Assembly (NCBI GenBank): GCA_965243625.1
Contig: CBDEVI010000002.1
Span: 2,914,001-2,978,000, forward strand
Direction: 5' to 3'
DNA: 64,000 nucleotides
Source: JAJECS01 sp965243625
GTDB lineage: Bacteria > Chloroflexota > UBA11872
In this document: positions 6,393 through 15,522 of the stretch, piece by piece
Numbering within the stretch: position 1 is the first letter of the stretch
How the letters are laid out: every line of letters starts with the position of its first letter
Made by a program: the position numbers and the translations under genes
The notes under the pieces: model-generated
Told to the model about the DNA's origin: nothing
What the model saw: the letters and a program-made list of their open reading frames with translations, nothing else
The model's database searches: none

Positions 6393-7952
6393 ATGCGGAA
6401 GCCAAGGTGGTGGCGCAGGAGCCTTATTGTTCTGGCAATCGCGGTCGGCGCTTTCATGGCGCTGCCGGTAGCGCACGCGCAGCAAATCTTTGTGCCTGGC
6501 ACCGTGGTGGCGCTCGAGGGCACGCCGCATCTGTGGATTGCCGACGACCAGGGCGTCCTGCACTGGGGCGGCGACACCCGCGCCTTGTCCGGCAGGCATA
6601 TCAACTGGAACGCCCGCACCGAGGTCAGCTTGGCGGGGCTGCGCGCACTGCCCAAGGGCGATCCGTGGCTTTCGGCCGGTTTGTTGAAACAGGGCGATCC
6701 GATCTATCTGGTCAAGTGGGAGACCGAATGGCCGCAGCCGCGCCTGTTCCACATCCAGTCCATCGCCGACGTGGAAATTTTCGGCATCAATGAGACCAAC
6801 TACGGCAACTTCGTCCTCGACGTTGCCACGTGGGAGGCGCGGTACGGCATTTCCGTGGCCAGCCTCCAGCGAGCCGTATTGCCGGCGGCGGTGCCTTCCG
6901 TGGGCACGGCGCCCTCAACGCCCGGAACGCCCTCGACGCCGGGGACGTCCACCATCCCCTACCAGAACTTCCGCGGCTTCGACGTCGGAGCTGGAACCCT
7001 CATCCTGCCCCAGGGCAGGGTCACGCTCAGGCTTCAGTTCGGCGGCTGGGGCGACGGCCCGGCGACGGTGAGCTGGGGGATCCAGGGCGGTGCTATGACC
7101 TCCTTGCTCAATAACGTTCGAGTGCCCTACTACAGCGAAATCGACCTCAACGTGCCGCAGGCCGGAACCTACGCCTTCCAGGTGAGCGCCCCCCGTGACT
7201 GGCGAGTCTGGGTTGGCCTCGAGCCCGGACTCCCATCCGTGCCGCTGCCGATCGACGGATGTCGGACCACGGTCCAGTGGCACGAGGACGCCCCGGGCGT
7301 CCACCGGGCCAGCTTCGACTGTAGCGGTACCAAGTTGGACGGTACGTCATATGCCAAAACCAACACCAAGGAGAATTTCTGGGCGGTCTGGTACCGCAGC
7401 GGGAGGTTCTTTGCCGTAACGACGACGGGAGTCAGATACGAGGCTGCGGGGGAGACAGTTCCTTATCAAGTCGTCAGCGGTTACAACGGCGGCGCCGGCG
7501 ATCTGACCTTGCCTGCAGGCGAAGTCGGCATCACGATCGAGTACGGCAACTGGTCCCAGGCTCCGATCTCGTTGACCGTTCAATCGCCCGGCGGCGGGCA
7601 AACCCGCCTCCTCGATGGCGCAAGCGTTGGATATCGGACGAATCTGAAATTCAACGTTGCGCAGGCTGGGATTCACAATGTTCACGTCGACGCCCAGGGC
7701 GCCTGGCGGCTCTGGGTCGGCGTCGAAGTGCAGACGCTCGTCGGCGAGCTCAAGGAAGTCGATCTTCCGGTGGACGACTGCAGCACGAGGAGCGAATGGA
7801 AGCTGGATGGAGGCGTCTACCGGGCGGCGTTCGACTGTCCGTCGTTCATATTGCGCGGCGCGCAGTATCCGGGCCTGGGCAGAGGCGGCGGCTTCTGGGT
7901 GGTCTGGACGAACGGGAACCTGGTGCACGACGTCACCTTCCACAAGCCTTAG
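6393..7952 (+). CDS. Exported protein with two tandem repeat units
   Basis: This 519-residue protein has a Sec signal peptide (basic MRKPRWWRR, a hydrophobic core, then VAHAQQ), so it is exported. After an N-terminal region of about 160 residues with tryptophan-rich segments comes a Thr/Pro/Ser linker (TPGTPSTPGTS). The rest is two copies of one unit: the first from about 6975, the second from about 7479. Matched landmarks are LILPQGRVT/LTLPAGEVG, WRVWVGLE/WRLWVGVE, IDGC/VDDC, RASFDC/RAAFDC and FWAVWYRSG/FWVVWTNGN. Each unit has two conserved cysteines, possibly a disulfide. ATG 6393 is chosen for its AAGGAG site and signal peptide. Function is unknown; a carbohydrate- or surface-binding role is possible. 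Confidence 0.8.
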   Translation: MRKPRWWRRSLIVLAIAVGAFMALPVAHAQQIFVPGTVVALEGTPHLWIADDQGVLHWGGDTRALSGRHINWNARTEVSLAGLRALPKGDPWLSAGLLKQGDPIYLVKWETEWPQPRLFHIQSIADVEIFGINETNYGNFVLDVATWEARYGISVASLQRAVLPAAVPSVGTAPSTPGTPSTPGTSTIPYQNFRGFDVGAGTLILPQGRVTLRLQFGGWGDGPATVSWGIQGGAMTSLLNNVRVPYYSEIDLNVPQAGTYAFQVSAPRDWRVWVGLEPGLPSVPLPIDGCRTTVQWHEDAPGVHRASFDCSGTKLDGTSYAKTNTKENFWAVWYRSGRFFAVTTTGVRYEAAGETVPYQVVSGYNGGAGDLTLPAGEVGITIEYGNWSQAPISLTVQSPGGGQTRLLDGASVGYRTNLKFNVAQAGIHNVHVDAQGAWRLWVGVEVQTLVGELKEVDLPVDDCSTRSEWKLDGGVYRAAFDCPSFILRGAQYPGLGRGGGFWVVWTNGNLVHDVTFHKP

Positions 7953-7994
7953 CGAGCCGGTAACGGCCGGCGAATGAGGGGATCAGCCCTCGCC

Positions 7995-8020
7995 GGCCCC
8001 GCGCCCACGGGCGCGGGGCC
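7995..8020. terminator. GC-rich hairpin between convergent genes
   Basis: A perfect inverted repeat with arms of 12 bp (GGCCCCGCGCCC) lies between two convergent genes. It has no long T-run, so it may act as a bidirectional terminator or mRNA 3'-end stabiliser. Confidence 0.5.
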
Positions 8021-8030
8021 GGGCGGGCGG

Positions 8031-9368
8031 CTATCCGTCGAGGGACCAGCGCTCCTCGCGCATCACGCCGCGCTGGTACGCCAGGTACTCGTCCCGCGTC
8101 ATGAGCGGCTCGAAGTCGTCCACAATGCGCCGCGCGGCGCCCGCGCCGTCGCCCAGCAGATCGACGGCCATCCAGGCCAACGCCTTGGCTGGCTCCACGT
8201 AGGCCATTTGCGAATCGACAATGTCCCAATCGGTGGCGTGGTTGGTGCCGGTGGCGCCCGCCATGCTGGGATGCAAGGCCGGCATGATGTGCGACACGTC
8301 GCCCATGTCCGTCGATCCGGTGCGGTGGCCCAGCCGTTTGATTCCGTCATCGCCGTGGACGTCTCGCTGGTTGGCGAGAAACAGCTCGGCCATGGCGCCG
8401 TTGTTCACCAGCGGCAGATAGCCGGGCAAACTGCGGATCTCGACCTCGGCGCCTAGGGCCATCGCCCCCGCTCTGAGGGCGCGGTCGACCGTGGCCGAGG
8501 CCGCGTCGATGACGTCGGTCGTCTTGCCGCGAACATAGGTTTCCAGCCGAACGTCGGCGGGAATGACGTTCACCAGGTCGCCGCCGTGCGTGATGATCGG
8601 GTGCACGCGCACCGCGTGCTCGTCGCGAAACGTCTCGCGCAACGCGTTGATGCCGGCCATGCCAAGTTGGGCGGCGTAGAGCGCGTTCACGCCCCGTTCC
8701 GGCGCGGCGCCGGCGTGCGACGCCACTCCGACATAGCGAATCTGCTTGACCACGCAGCCGTTGTTCGAGGCCGTCACGGCGGCCATGCCGTTTTGGTCGG
8801 GCTGGGCGTGGGTGTGAATCATCATGGCGAGATCGATGTCGTCGAACTCGCCGCGGGCGATCAGTTCGGGCTTGCCGCCCAGGAACTCGAGCTCACCCGT
8901 GAGCTGGAGCCCATACCGGTACTCGACTTCGACATACTCCTCCGCCGGCACGGCCATGAGCACGATCGTGCCGCTCAACTCATGCTGAACTCGCGGGTCG
9001 CTCAACGCCGCGGCGGCGCCCATGAGCCCCGCAATCTGCGCGTTGTGCCCGCAGGCATGGGCGGCGTGTGTGGCCGGGTCTTCTCGCGGGTGTCCCGGCA
9101 CGGTCAGCGCGTCCAGCTCGCCGATGAGCGCCAGCGTGGGACCCGGACGCCCGGTCTCGATCCGCGCGGAGACGCCGGTGATCGCCAGGCCCGTGCGGTG
9201 CTCCAGCTCCAGTTCGGCGAATGTCTGCGCCACGAGCGCCGCGGTCTCAAACTCTTTGAAGCCCAACTCGGGCCGTCCCATGATGGTTTCGCCGATCGCG
9301 ATGATCTCGTCCTGTCGGTCGTCGATCGCGTCCGCCACGCGTTGCTTCAGGTCTGCGATGGTGGTCAT
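8031..9368 (-). CDS. M20-family amidohydrolase (AbgB/HipO-like)
   Basis: This 445-residue enzyme belongs to the peptidase M20D amidohydrolases, which release amino acids from N-acyl or amide conjugates using two metal ions. Visible metal-site motifs are GELDAL, HACGHN, the PAEEYVE glutamates and a C-terminal GSTDMGDVSH. A dimerisation domain lies around YVGVASHAGAAPERGVNALYAAQ. No signal peptide is seen, so it is cytosolic. ATG 9368 starts MTTIADLKQRV, the normal family N-terminus. The following MFS gene is on the same strand 43 bp upstream and may export or import a related compound. Confidence 0.88.
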   Translation of the reverse strand: MTTIADLKQRVADAIDDRQDEIIAIGETIMGRPELGFKEFETAALVAQTFAELELEHRTGLAITGVSARIETGRPGPTLALIGELDALTVPGHPREDPATHAAHACGHNAQIAGLMGAAAALSDPRVQHELSGTIVLMAVPAEEYVEVEYRYGLQLTGELEFLGGKPELIARGEFDDIDLAMMIHTHAQPDQNGMAAVTASNNGCVVKQIRYVGVASHAGAAPERGVNALYAAQLGMAGINALRETFRDEHAVRVHPIITHGGDLVNVIPADVRLETYVRGKTTDVIDAASATVDRALRAGAMALGAEVEIRSLPGYLPLVNNGAMAELFLANQRDVHGDDGIKRLGHRTGSTDMGDVSHIMPALHPSMAGATGTNHATDWDIVDSQMAYVEPAKALAWMAVDLLGDGAGAARRIVDDFEPLMTRDEYLAYQRGVMREERWSLDG

Positions 9369-9411
9369 GGCGCCTCCGGGGCCTGGCTGGTGGGCTGAGC
9401 AGCGGGCCGAA

Positions 9412-10782
9412 TCAGTGTGCCAGCCGAGAATCCTCCGCGCTGGCCGCGGCCGTGCGCGGCGGATCGTCGACGGGCACGAAGCCATGCGCCACGCGAGCCA
9501 TGAGCACGCTGCCCACCGCGGCCAGACCCAGCGCCGCGGCGAACGCCGCCACCGGTCCGCCGGCCACCAGAACGGCGGCGCCAACGAGCGGACCGACAAT
9601 CCCCAGGATGCCGAGAATGACCCAGAAGCTGGTCGCGAACGCATCCACGTCCTCGGGTCGCGCCAGCGATGCCAGGGACGTCTGCCAACCCACGTCCCCG
9701 GCCGCGAAGTTCAGCCCTATGGCCGCGTATGCCGGCACCAGCAGCCACAGATTGTCCGCCTGGATGGCCAGGATGAAGAGCGCCGCGACCGCCAGCTTGA
9801 GCAGATTGGACATCCAGACCACGAAGGGCCCGGAGCGCCGGTCGCTCACGGCGCCCCAGAGGAGATACCCCGCCGCCCAGGTGACGCTCTGGATCAGCGC
9901 CAGCACGCCGACGATGGTGAAGGAGGCGTCAAACGTGTCCACCAGCACCACCGCGATGGTTGGCTGGATGAGCAAGTCGCCGAACAAGGCCACGTTGGAG
10001 GACGCGGTGTAGCTGCGAAACCGTCGGTTTGCCAGGGTCTGCCGAAACATGCGCCACGGGGGTGGGCGAACCGTCGGGGCGCGGGGCCGGGCACGGATTC
10101 GAAGCAGCGCCAGGGCCCCAAGGGCGCCCGCCACGGCGCCGCCGGCGAACACGGGGCCGTAGCCCACGGCATCCATCAATCCCCCGGCGAGCGGCGACAC
10201 CAGCAACACCACCACCGCCATGGCGGCCTGCGCCGCGCCGATGAGCCTGCCCCGCACGCGCCGGGGAAACGCCGACTGCGTCACGCCCACGTAGATCGGG
10301 ACGCCCATCATGGCGATGATCGACCACACCAGGAGCATGACCAGAAACGGCCCGGCCTCGTCGATAAAGAGCGCGGCGACCAGCACCAGCCGTCCGACGG
10401 TCCAGAGCGCGGCTACGGCTCGTTGCGGCTGGACGGCTCGGAGGAGGTAGGGACCGGCGATGGCCACGATCCCGCCGATGAATTGCACCGCGACGGTCAG
10501 CGCCACGGTGACTTCGTCGCCGCCGATCCGCCGGACGACGACCGCCATGTAGCTCCCGACGCTGCCGACGAAGACTCCCGCCAAGAGCCAGTGAATGAGG
10601 GTGGCGCGGAAGTTGCGCCGCACGTCCGGGGCCAGCCCCGCGTTCAACTCGGCGATGCCCGGCAGGCGCAGCGGCGCGCGCCCAACCCTGGCGGCAACAC
10701 GACCCAAGGGCGCCGACGGCGCGCGACGTGCTTTCACCCGGCCCCGCACGAGGCATCGCCCGCACGATGCGAGCGATGGCAT
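9412..10782 (-). CDS. MFS transporter
   Basis: A major facilitator superfamily permease of up to 456 residues with about twelve hydrophobic segments in two halves, separated by a basic loop (RIRARPRAPTVRPPPWRMF). The inter-TM2-3 and mid-protein motifs (FPRRVRGRLIGAAQAAM, WGAVSDRRSGP) match the family. The N-terminal 40 residues are arginine-rich and the true start may be internal. The substrate is unknown. It lies just upstream of the M20 amidohydrolase on the same strand, so the two may share an operon. Confidence 0.82.
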   Translation of the reverse strand: MPSLASCGRCLVRGRVKARRAPSAPLGRVAARVGRAPLRLPGIAELNAGLAPDVRRNFRATLIHWLLAGVFVGSVGSYMAVVVRRIGGDEVTVALTVAVQFIGGIVAIAGPYLLRAVQPQRAVAALWTVGRLVLVAALFIDEAGPFLVMLLVWSIIAMMGVPIYVGVTQSAFPRRVRGRLIGAAQAAMAVVVLLVSPLAGGLMDAVGYGPVFAGGAVAGALGALALLRIRARPRAPTVRPPPWRMFRQTLANRRFRSYTASSNVALFGDLLIQPTIAVVLVDTFDASFTIVGVLALIQSVTWAAGYLLWGAVSDRRSGPFVVWMSNLLKLAVAALFILAIQADNLWLLVPAYAAIGLNFAAGDVGWQTSLASLARPEDVDAFATSFWVILGILGIVGPLVGAAVLVAGGPVAAFAAALGLAAVGSVLMARVAHGFVPVDDPPRTAAASAEDSRLAH

Positions 10783-10832
10783 CGTACTCGCTCGCGAGAA
10801 TCCCGAGCGGCTACGTGGCGGCTATGGGCGGC

Positions 10833-11228
10833 TCACCCACCGACGCGCCAGTTGAACTCCTCCGTGCGGGTCCCATCCGAAAAGACGAGTCGAAATCTCC
10901 ACACGTGGTCGAGCAGCACCCCGCCAATGGCTTCCACGACTTTCTCGAACTCCCGACTCACATCCGCCGGCGTGGCGTCGCCCGCCTCGAACGCAATCAT
11001 CGTCATCCCGTCCGGCGCTACGCTGGGCACGTCCACCTCGACTTCGAGCACGCCGGTGCGAACCGCGAATTGTCGGATGCGCCACGACCAGAAATGCTGC
11101 TTGATCGCCACAATGAAGGGCATCGCCGCGGTGTCATACCGTTCCGGGTCCCACGCAATGGGCGTGCCGTTGTATGCGGCGGGACAATCCTCGACGTTCC
11201 AAGGGGGACCGGGCTCCATGGTGGTCAT
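10833..11228 (-). CDS. Hypothetical protein
   Basis: I do not recognise this protein of about 131 residues. It has no membrane segment or signal peptide. Features include a Trp/Phe-rich stretch (FIVAIKQHFWSWRIRQF) and a predicted alternating strand pattern. The start is uncertain: ATG 11228 (MTTMEPG) or ATG 11219. It is followed by the MFS gene on the same strand and faces the PHP gene across a 47-bp divergent gap. Confidence 0.5.
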   Translation of the reverse strand: MTTMEPGPPWNVEDCPAAYNGTPIAWDPERYDTAAMPFIVAIKQHFWSWRIRQFAVRTGVLEVEVDVPSVAPDGMTMIAFEAGDATPADVSREFEKVVEAIGGVLLDHVWRFRLVFSDGTRTEEFNWRVGG

Positions 11229-11275
11229 GAGGGGGCGGTGACCTGGGTGACACGCGACATGCGGATCGTACGTTA

Positions 11276-12082
11276 GTGGCGGGTGAATCACGGCCTCCCG
11301 ATCCGCGGCCCATCTTCCCGCGTGACGCGCCTCCGGCGCCGGCGCAAGGCTGGGGACTGGCCGAGCTGCACGCCCACACGTCCGCGAGCGACGGTGTGCC
11401 GTCCCCGGGCGCCCTGGTCCGGCGGGCCGACGAGCTTGGCTTGGACGTGCTGGCGGTCACCGACCACGACACGATCGACGGCGCGCTGCGAGCACGCGAC
11501 ATCGCGGCCGCCACCGACGCGCGGGTCGAGATCATCGTGGGGATGGAGGTCACCACCCGGCGGCAGGATCACGTGGTGGGGCTGTTTCTGGAACGCCCGG
11601 TCCCGATCTTCCGCCCGCTGGTCGAAACGGTGGAGGCCATCCAGGCGCAGGGCGGATTGGCCATCGTGGCGCATCCGTTCTTGGGCGTGCCCACGTCCAT
11701 TTCCGCCAAGCGGCTCCTGCGCGCGCTGGATGGCGTCCGATTCGACGGAATCGAGACCGAGAACCAGTACTTTCGGGAAGGCGCCCGCGCCGAAGCGCGC
11801 CGGTTTCAGGAGATGCACGCCGAGCGGGTGGGTGCGGCCCTTGGCGCCACCGACGCCCATTTTGGCGATCTCGGCCGCGCCCTGACCTTGTTTCCCGGCC
11901 ACACGGCGGCCGAGCTTCGCGCCGCGATCGGCGTGCGCGCCACGGTGCCCGCACGCGGCGGCCTGGAGCACCGGCGCCCGGCGTTGGTCGACCACGCGCG
12001 CAACCAGTTTCGAAGTCTGGTCAAACTGCCGGTCATGCGCGCCCGCACGCTATGGCGCCAGCGCCGCGGAACGGGACCTTAG
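11276..12082 (+). CDS. PHP-domain phosphoesterase (TrpH/RNase AM-like)
   Basis: The PHP domain is a metal-dependent phosphoesterase fold; TrpH-like members hydrolyse 3',5'-nucleoside bisphosphates or 5' ends of RNA. This 268-residue protein has the four expected metal-binding blocks: AELHAHTSASDG, AVTDHDTIDG, GMEVTT with IVAHPF, and GATDAHFGDLG. The GTG start at 11276 gives a short Pro-rich N-terminus before the domain. Its 3' end overlaps the next MFS gene by 31 bp, indicating tight coupling. Confidence 0.88.
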   Translation: MAGESRPPDPRPIFPRDAPPAPAQGWGLAELHAHTSASDGVPSPGALVRRADELGLDVLAVTDHDTIDGALRARDIAAATDARVEIIVGMEVTTRRQDHVVGLFLERPVPIFRPLVETVEAIQAQGGLAIVAHPFLGVPTSISAKRLLRALDGVRFDGIETENQYFREGARAEARRFQEMHAERVGAALGATDAHFGDLGRALTLFPGHTAAELRAAIGVRATVPARGGLEHRRPALVDHARNQFRSLVKLPVMRARTLWRQRRGTGP

Positions 12083-13350
12083 CCACACCGCCGCCCCGGC
12101 GGCTGGCGGCACGCGTCCGGCGTACCTGGCGCGCCTTGGCCGCGGACGGCGCGGTGTATGCGCGCGAGATGCGCCGCTTCTCACGCAACGCGCGCCTGCT
12201 GCTGCTGAGCACCCTGCTTGGGGCGTTCAGCGCCGGCGTCTTCCGCGTGGCCTACAACCTCTATGTGCTGGAGCTGGGCTTCACCGCCGCGGATGCCGGA
12301 CGTCTGGTCACCAGCGCCAGCCTGGCCGCCGGGCTGGCGGCGATTCCGGCCGGACTGCTGGCGCTTCGCGTGGGCGCGAAGCCGGTGATCCTCGGCGGCG
12401 CGGTGCTCCTTGGCGTCGGGACGGTGCTGCAGGTGACGCCGTTCGGCTATGGCTACCTGGTGGCCGGCGCGGCTCTCGGAGGCTTGGGCGGCGCGCTCTG
12501 GAACGTCGTCATCGCCCCGCTGTACGCGGGCAGCGCCGACGACGACGGTCGGAGCTACCTGTTCACCGTGGCGGCGATCGTGTTCCTCGGCATGAGCTTT
12601 GCCGGAAACGCCGTCGGCGGGTGGGCGCCGCGCGCCCTGGCGGACGCGACGGGATGGCCGGTGTGGTTGGGGTTCTTCGCCGTGCTCAGCGCGGCGGCGC
12701 TCTACGGCGGGCTGGGGTTCTTTCCGCTGTTGGCGCTGCGCGCGCCCGCGGCCCGGATCGATCGATCGGCGTTCGGCGCCCTGCGCGGCCAGGTCTCCAC
12801 CATCGCGCGCCTGCTCGTCGTGCACGTGGTCATCGCCGTTGGGGCCGGCCTCACCATTCCGTTCCTCAACGTCTACTTCACCCGACAGCTGGGTCTAACG
12901 GAGGCGCAGTTCGGCCTGCTTGCCGGGGCCGGTCTCATGACGCGGCTGGGTGCGTCGGTATTCGGCCCCATCGCGGCGCGGCATCTGGGCAAGGTCGCGG
13001 CCATTGTGGTTGCCCAGTCGGCCTCGATTCCGCTGCTGCTGGCCATGGGCCTGCTGCCGTGGCCCCTGGGAAGCTCCCTCGCGTTTCTTGCCCGCGGCGC
13101 CCTCATGAACATGACGGCCCCGGTGCGCGGCGCCCTCTACATGGAGCGGGTCACCGAGGCCGCGCGTCCCGCCACCAACGCTTGCCTGCTGCTGGCGTGG
13201 AACCTGGCCTGGGCCGGCGCGGCCGCCATCGGCGGCGTGCTGGCCGAGCAGCGGGCGCTGGCGGTTGCCGTCATGGTCACCGCCGCCTGCTACGCGCTGG
13301 CCAACGGGTTGATGTGGCTGCTCTGGCGCCGTCGAGCCGGCGCGACGTAG
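12052..13350 (+). CDS. MFS transporter
   Basis: A 432-residue major facilitator superfamily permease with about twelve hydrophobic segments, an N-terminal cytosolic basic stretch (RRLAARVRRTWRAL) and the long mid-protein loop after TM6. Motifs such as GLLALRVGAKPVILGGA between TM2 and TM3 fit the family. The specificity cannot be inferred. It overlaps the PHP phosphoesterase gene by 31 bp, so the two are likely one transcript, but a functional link is unproven. Confidence 0.82.
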   Translation: MAPAPRNGTLATPPPRRLAARVRRTWRALAADGAVYAREMRRFSRNARLLLLSTLLGAFSAGVFRVAYNLYVLELGFTAADAGRLVTSASLAAGLAAIPAGLLALRVGAKPVILGGAVLLGVGTVLQVTPFGYGYLVAGAALGGLGGALWNVVIAPLYAGSADDDGRSYLFTVAAIVFLGMSFAGNAVGGWAPRALADATGWPVWLGFFAVLSAAALYGGLGFFPLLALRAPAARIDRSAFGALRGQVSTIARLLVVHVVIAVGAGLTIPFLNVYFTRQLGLTEAQFGLLAGAGLMTRLGASVFGPIAARHLGKVAAIVVAQSASIPLLLAMGLLPWPLGSSLAFLARGALMNMTAPVRGALYMERVTEAARPATNACLLLAWNLAWAGAAAIGGVLAEQRALAVAVMVTAACYALANGLMWLLWRRRAGAT

Positions 13351-13390
13351 TCCGGCGCGGGCCGCCGGCCCGTGCCGCGATGCCGGCGGG

Positions 13391-15364
13391 CTAGCCGGCG
13401 GCTCCCTCCGCGGGCCGCTGCTTGGGCGCGGGTGTGGGCTCTGCCGGAGGGTCCGGGGGAGATGCCGGCGCTGCCGGCGCCGGCGACGGACCTGGCGGCG
13501 CGGGTTGCGGATCGCTCTGCGTCGCCGGCGTACGTCCCTGGTATTCGTCGACGTAGCGCTCGAAGGCCTCTGCATCGAGAGTCTCGACCTCGATCAGAGT
13601 CTCCGACAGCTTCTCAAGCAGGTTTCGATTGCGCGCCAGCATGTCCTGCGCCCGGTGATGCGCGTCGTCGATCAACTGGGAAACCTCGCGGTCGATGGTT
13701 TCGGCAATCGCCTCGCTGTAGTTGCGCTGCTCCGCGATGTCCCGGCCCAGGAACACCAACTCCTCCCGGCGACCAAACGCCCGGGGACCGAGCTTGGTGC
13801 TCATGCCGTACTGCGTGACCATGCGGCGCGCGATCTCAGTGGCCATTTGGATGTCGTTGCTGGGCCCGGTGGTCATCTCGCCGAACACCAGCACTTCGGC
13901 GGCGTGGCCGCCCATGGCCACCGCCAGCTGGTCCTCGAACTCCGACTTGGTCAACAGGTGGCGATCCTGCGAGGGCAGGAACCGGGTATAGCCCCCCATC
14001 TGGCCGCGGGGCAGGATCGTGACCTTGTAGACGGGGTCGGCGCGCCGCAATAGGTGGGCCACCAGCGCGTGACCGATCTCATGGAAGGCCGTGACGCGCT
14101 TCTCGTGGTCGCTCATCACCCGGCTCTTGCGCTGGGGACCGGCGATCACTCGGTCGATGGCCTCCTCGAGCTCGAACATGCCGACCGTCGTGCGGTTGCG
14201 GCGCGCGGCCAGAATGGCCGCCTCGTTGAGCAGATTCTTCAGGTCGGCGCCCGAAAAGCCGGGCGTCTGCCGGGCGATAGTGCCCAGGTCCACGTCCTCC
14301 TCGATAGGCTTCTCGCGCGCATGCACGCGCAAGATCGCCTCGCGCCCGCGAATGTCCGGCAGATCCAGCACCACGCGGCGATCGAATCGTCCGGGCCGCA
14401 GAAGGGCCGGGTCCAGCACGTCCGGGCGGTTCGTCGCGGCCAGCACGATCACGGTCTGATCTGTGTCAAAGCCGTCCATCTCGACGAGAATCTGGTTCAG
14501 CGTCTGCTCGCGCTCGTCGTGGCTCCCGCCCAAGCCGGCGCCGCGCTGCCGGCCCACGGCGTCGATCTCGTCCACGAACACCAGGCTCGGTGAGTTCTGC
14601 TTGGCCTTCTCGAACAGGTCGCGCACGCGCGAGGCGCCCACGCCCACGAACATCTCCACGAACTCGGAGCCGCTGATGTTGAAGAACGGCACCCCGGCCT
14701 CCCCGGCGACGGCTTTCGACAAGTGCGTCTTGCCGGTGCCCGGCGGGCCTACCAGCAGCACCCCGCGCGGGATCTCCGCGCCGATCTTGGTGAATTTCTC
14801 GGGGTACTTGAGGAACTCGACCACCTCGGCCAGCTCCTGCTTCGCCTCGTCCACGCCCTGCACGTCCTTGAAGGTCACGCGCGGTCGGTTGCCCGTCACC
14901 ATGCGGGGGCGGCTCTTGCCGAAGCTCAGCGCCTGCGAATTCGAGCCCTGGGCTTGCCGCATCATGAACACCAGCAACCCGACGAAAATCAGCAGCGGCA
15001 AGATCGAGGTCAGGATGCTGATGATGGTTGGGGCGGGACTGGGCGTCTCGTATTGGACGGCGACCTGCTGGCCGTTGACGTTGAGCCCCCGGTTGGCGAG
15101 CGCCTGGTCGATGTCAAAGCGTTCGTTCACCACGGCGCTGATGGTGACGTTGCCGTCGAATGCGGCCACGACGCGCGTGTCGCTCACCATGACCCGGGGC
15201 AGCGAGCCGCTGTCGGAGGCGGCTTCGACCCGGCTCAGCAGCTCGCTGATCGGCACGACCTGCTGATTCGGCTGCCCGGGATTGAACATGACGAACAGCA
15301 CAACCAGAATCGCCACGGCCAGCACGAGATACATGAACCCGTTGCGCACGAGTCGGTTATTCAT
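13391..15364 (-). CDS. ftsH: ATP-dependent zinc metalloprotease FtsH
   Basis: FtsH degrades membrane and short-lived cytosolic proteins. The 657-residue protein has TM1 (about 9-27), an extracytoplasmic domain, TM2 (about 113-135), then the AAA+ domain with Walker A GPPGTGKT (206-213), Walker B LVFVDEID (261-268) and the SRH ATNRPDVLDPALLRPGRFDR. The M41 peptidase zinc motif is HEIGH (428-432), a mild variant of HEAGH. The substrate pore motif FVGVGASRVR is present. The C-terminal 60 residues are Pro/Ala-rich, probably disordered. It follows tilS on the same strand, a common bacterial neighbourhood. Confidence 0.97.
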   Translation of the reverse strand: MNNRLVRNGFMYLVLAVAILVVLFVMFNPGQPNQQVVPISELLSRVEAASDSGSLPRVMVSDTRVVAAFDGNVTISAVVNERFDIDQALANRGLNVNGQQVAVQYETPSPAPTIISILTSILPLLIFVGLLVFMMRQAQGSNSQALSFGKSRPRMVTGNRPRVTFKDVQGVDEAKQELAEVVEFLKYPEKFTKIGAEIPRGVLLVGPPGTGKTHLSKAVAGEAGVPFFNISGSEFVEMFVGVGASRVRDLFEKAKQNSPSLVFVDEIDAVGRQRGAGLGGSHDEREQTLNQILVEMDGFDTDQTVIVLAATNRPDVLDPALLRPGRFDRRVVLDLPDIRGREAILRVHAREKPIEEDVDLGTIARQTPGFSGADLKNLLNEAAILAARRNRTTVGMFELEEAIDRVIAGPQRKSRVMSDHEKRVTAFHEIGHALVAHLLRRADPVYKVTILPRGQMGGYTRFLPSQDRHLLTKSEFEDQLAVAMGGHAAEVLVFGEMTTGPSNDIQMATEIARRMVTQYGMSTKLGPRAFGRREELVFLGRDIAEQRNYSEAIAETIDREVSQLIDDAHHRAQDMLARNRNLLEKLSETLIEVETLDAEAFERYVDEYQGRTPATQSDPQPAPPGPSPAPAAPASPPDPPAEPTPAPKQRPAEGAAG

Positions 15365-15433
15365 GAATCGAGAATCTTTCGTGCGGAAATGCGACGGGCC
15401 GCGATGAAGTCGCGAGTTGTCGGCGGAACGGCC

Positions 15434-15441
15434 AGTATATC
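15434..15441 (-). promoter_or_regulatory. Candidate extended -10 promoter for ftsH
   Basis: On the minus strand TGATATACT gives an extended -10 (TG-n-TATACT) about 70 bases upstream of the ftsH start. The -35 region is poor, as is usual for extended -10 promoters. Confidence 0.45.
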
Positions 15442-15522
15442 AAGGGAGGGCCTCACGGCACTGGGCCCGGCGCGGTGACCACGTTCGAGTCTCGCGCAGT
15501 CCAGGGCTGCCATCCGTAGGAT

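Noticed and set aside
8031..9644. A longer 537-residue version of the M20 amidohydrolase
   Set aside because: The extra 92 N-terminal residues are antisense to the MFS gene end and Arg/Trp-rich; MTTIADLKQRV at 9368 is the normal start.
9022..11241. A 739-codon open frame on the plus strand opposite the M20 and MFS genes
   Set aside because: Its translation is low-complexity and without family motifs, while the minus strand carries two clear genes with correct motifs. It is a high-GC antisense shadow.
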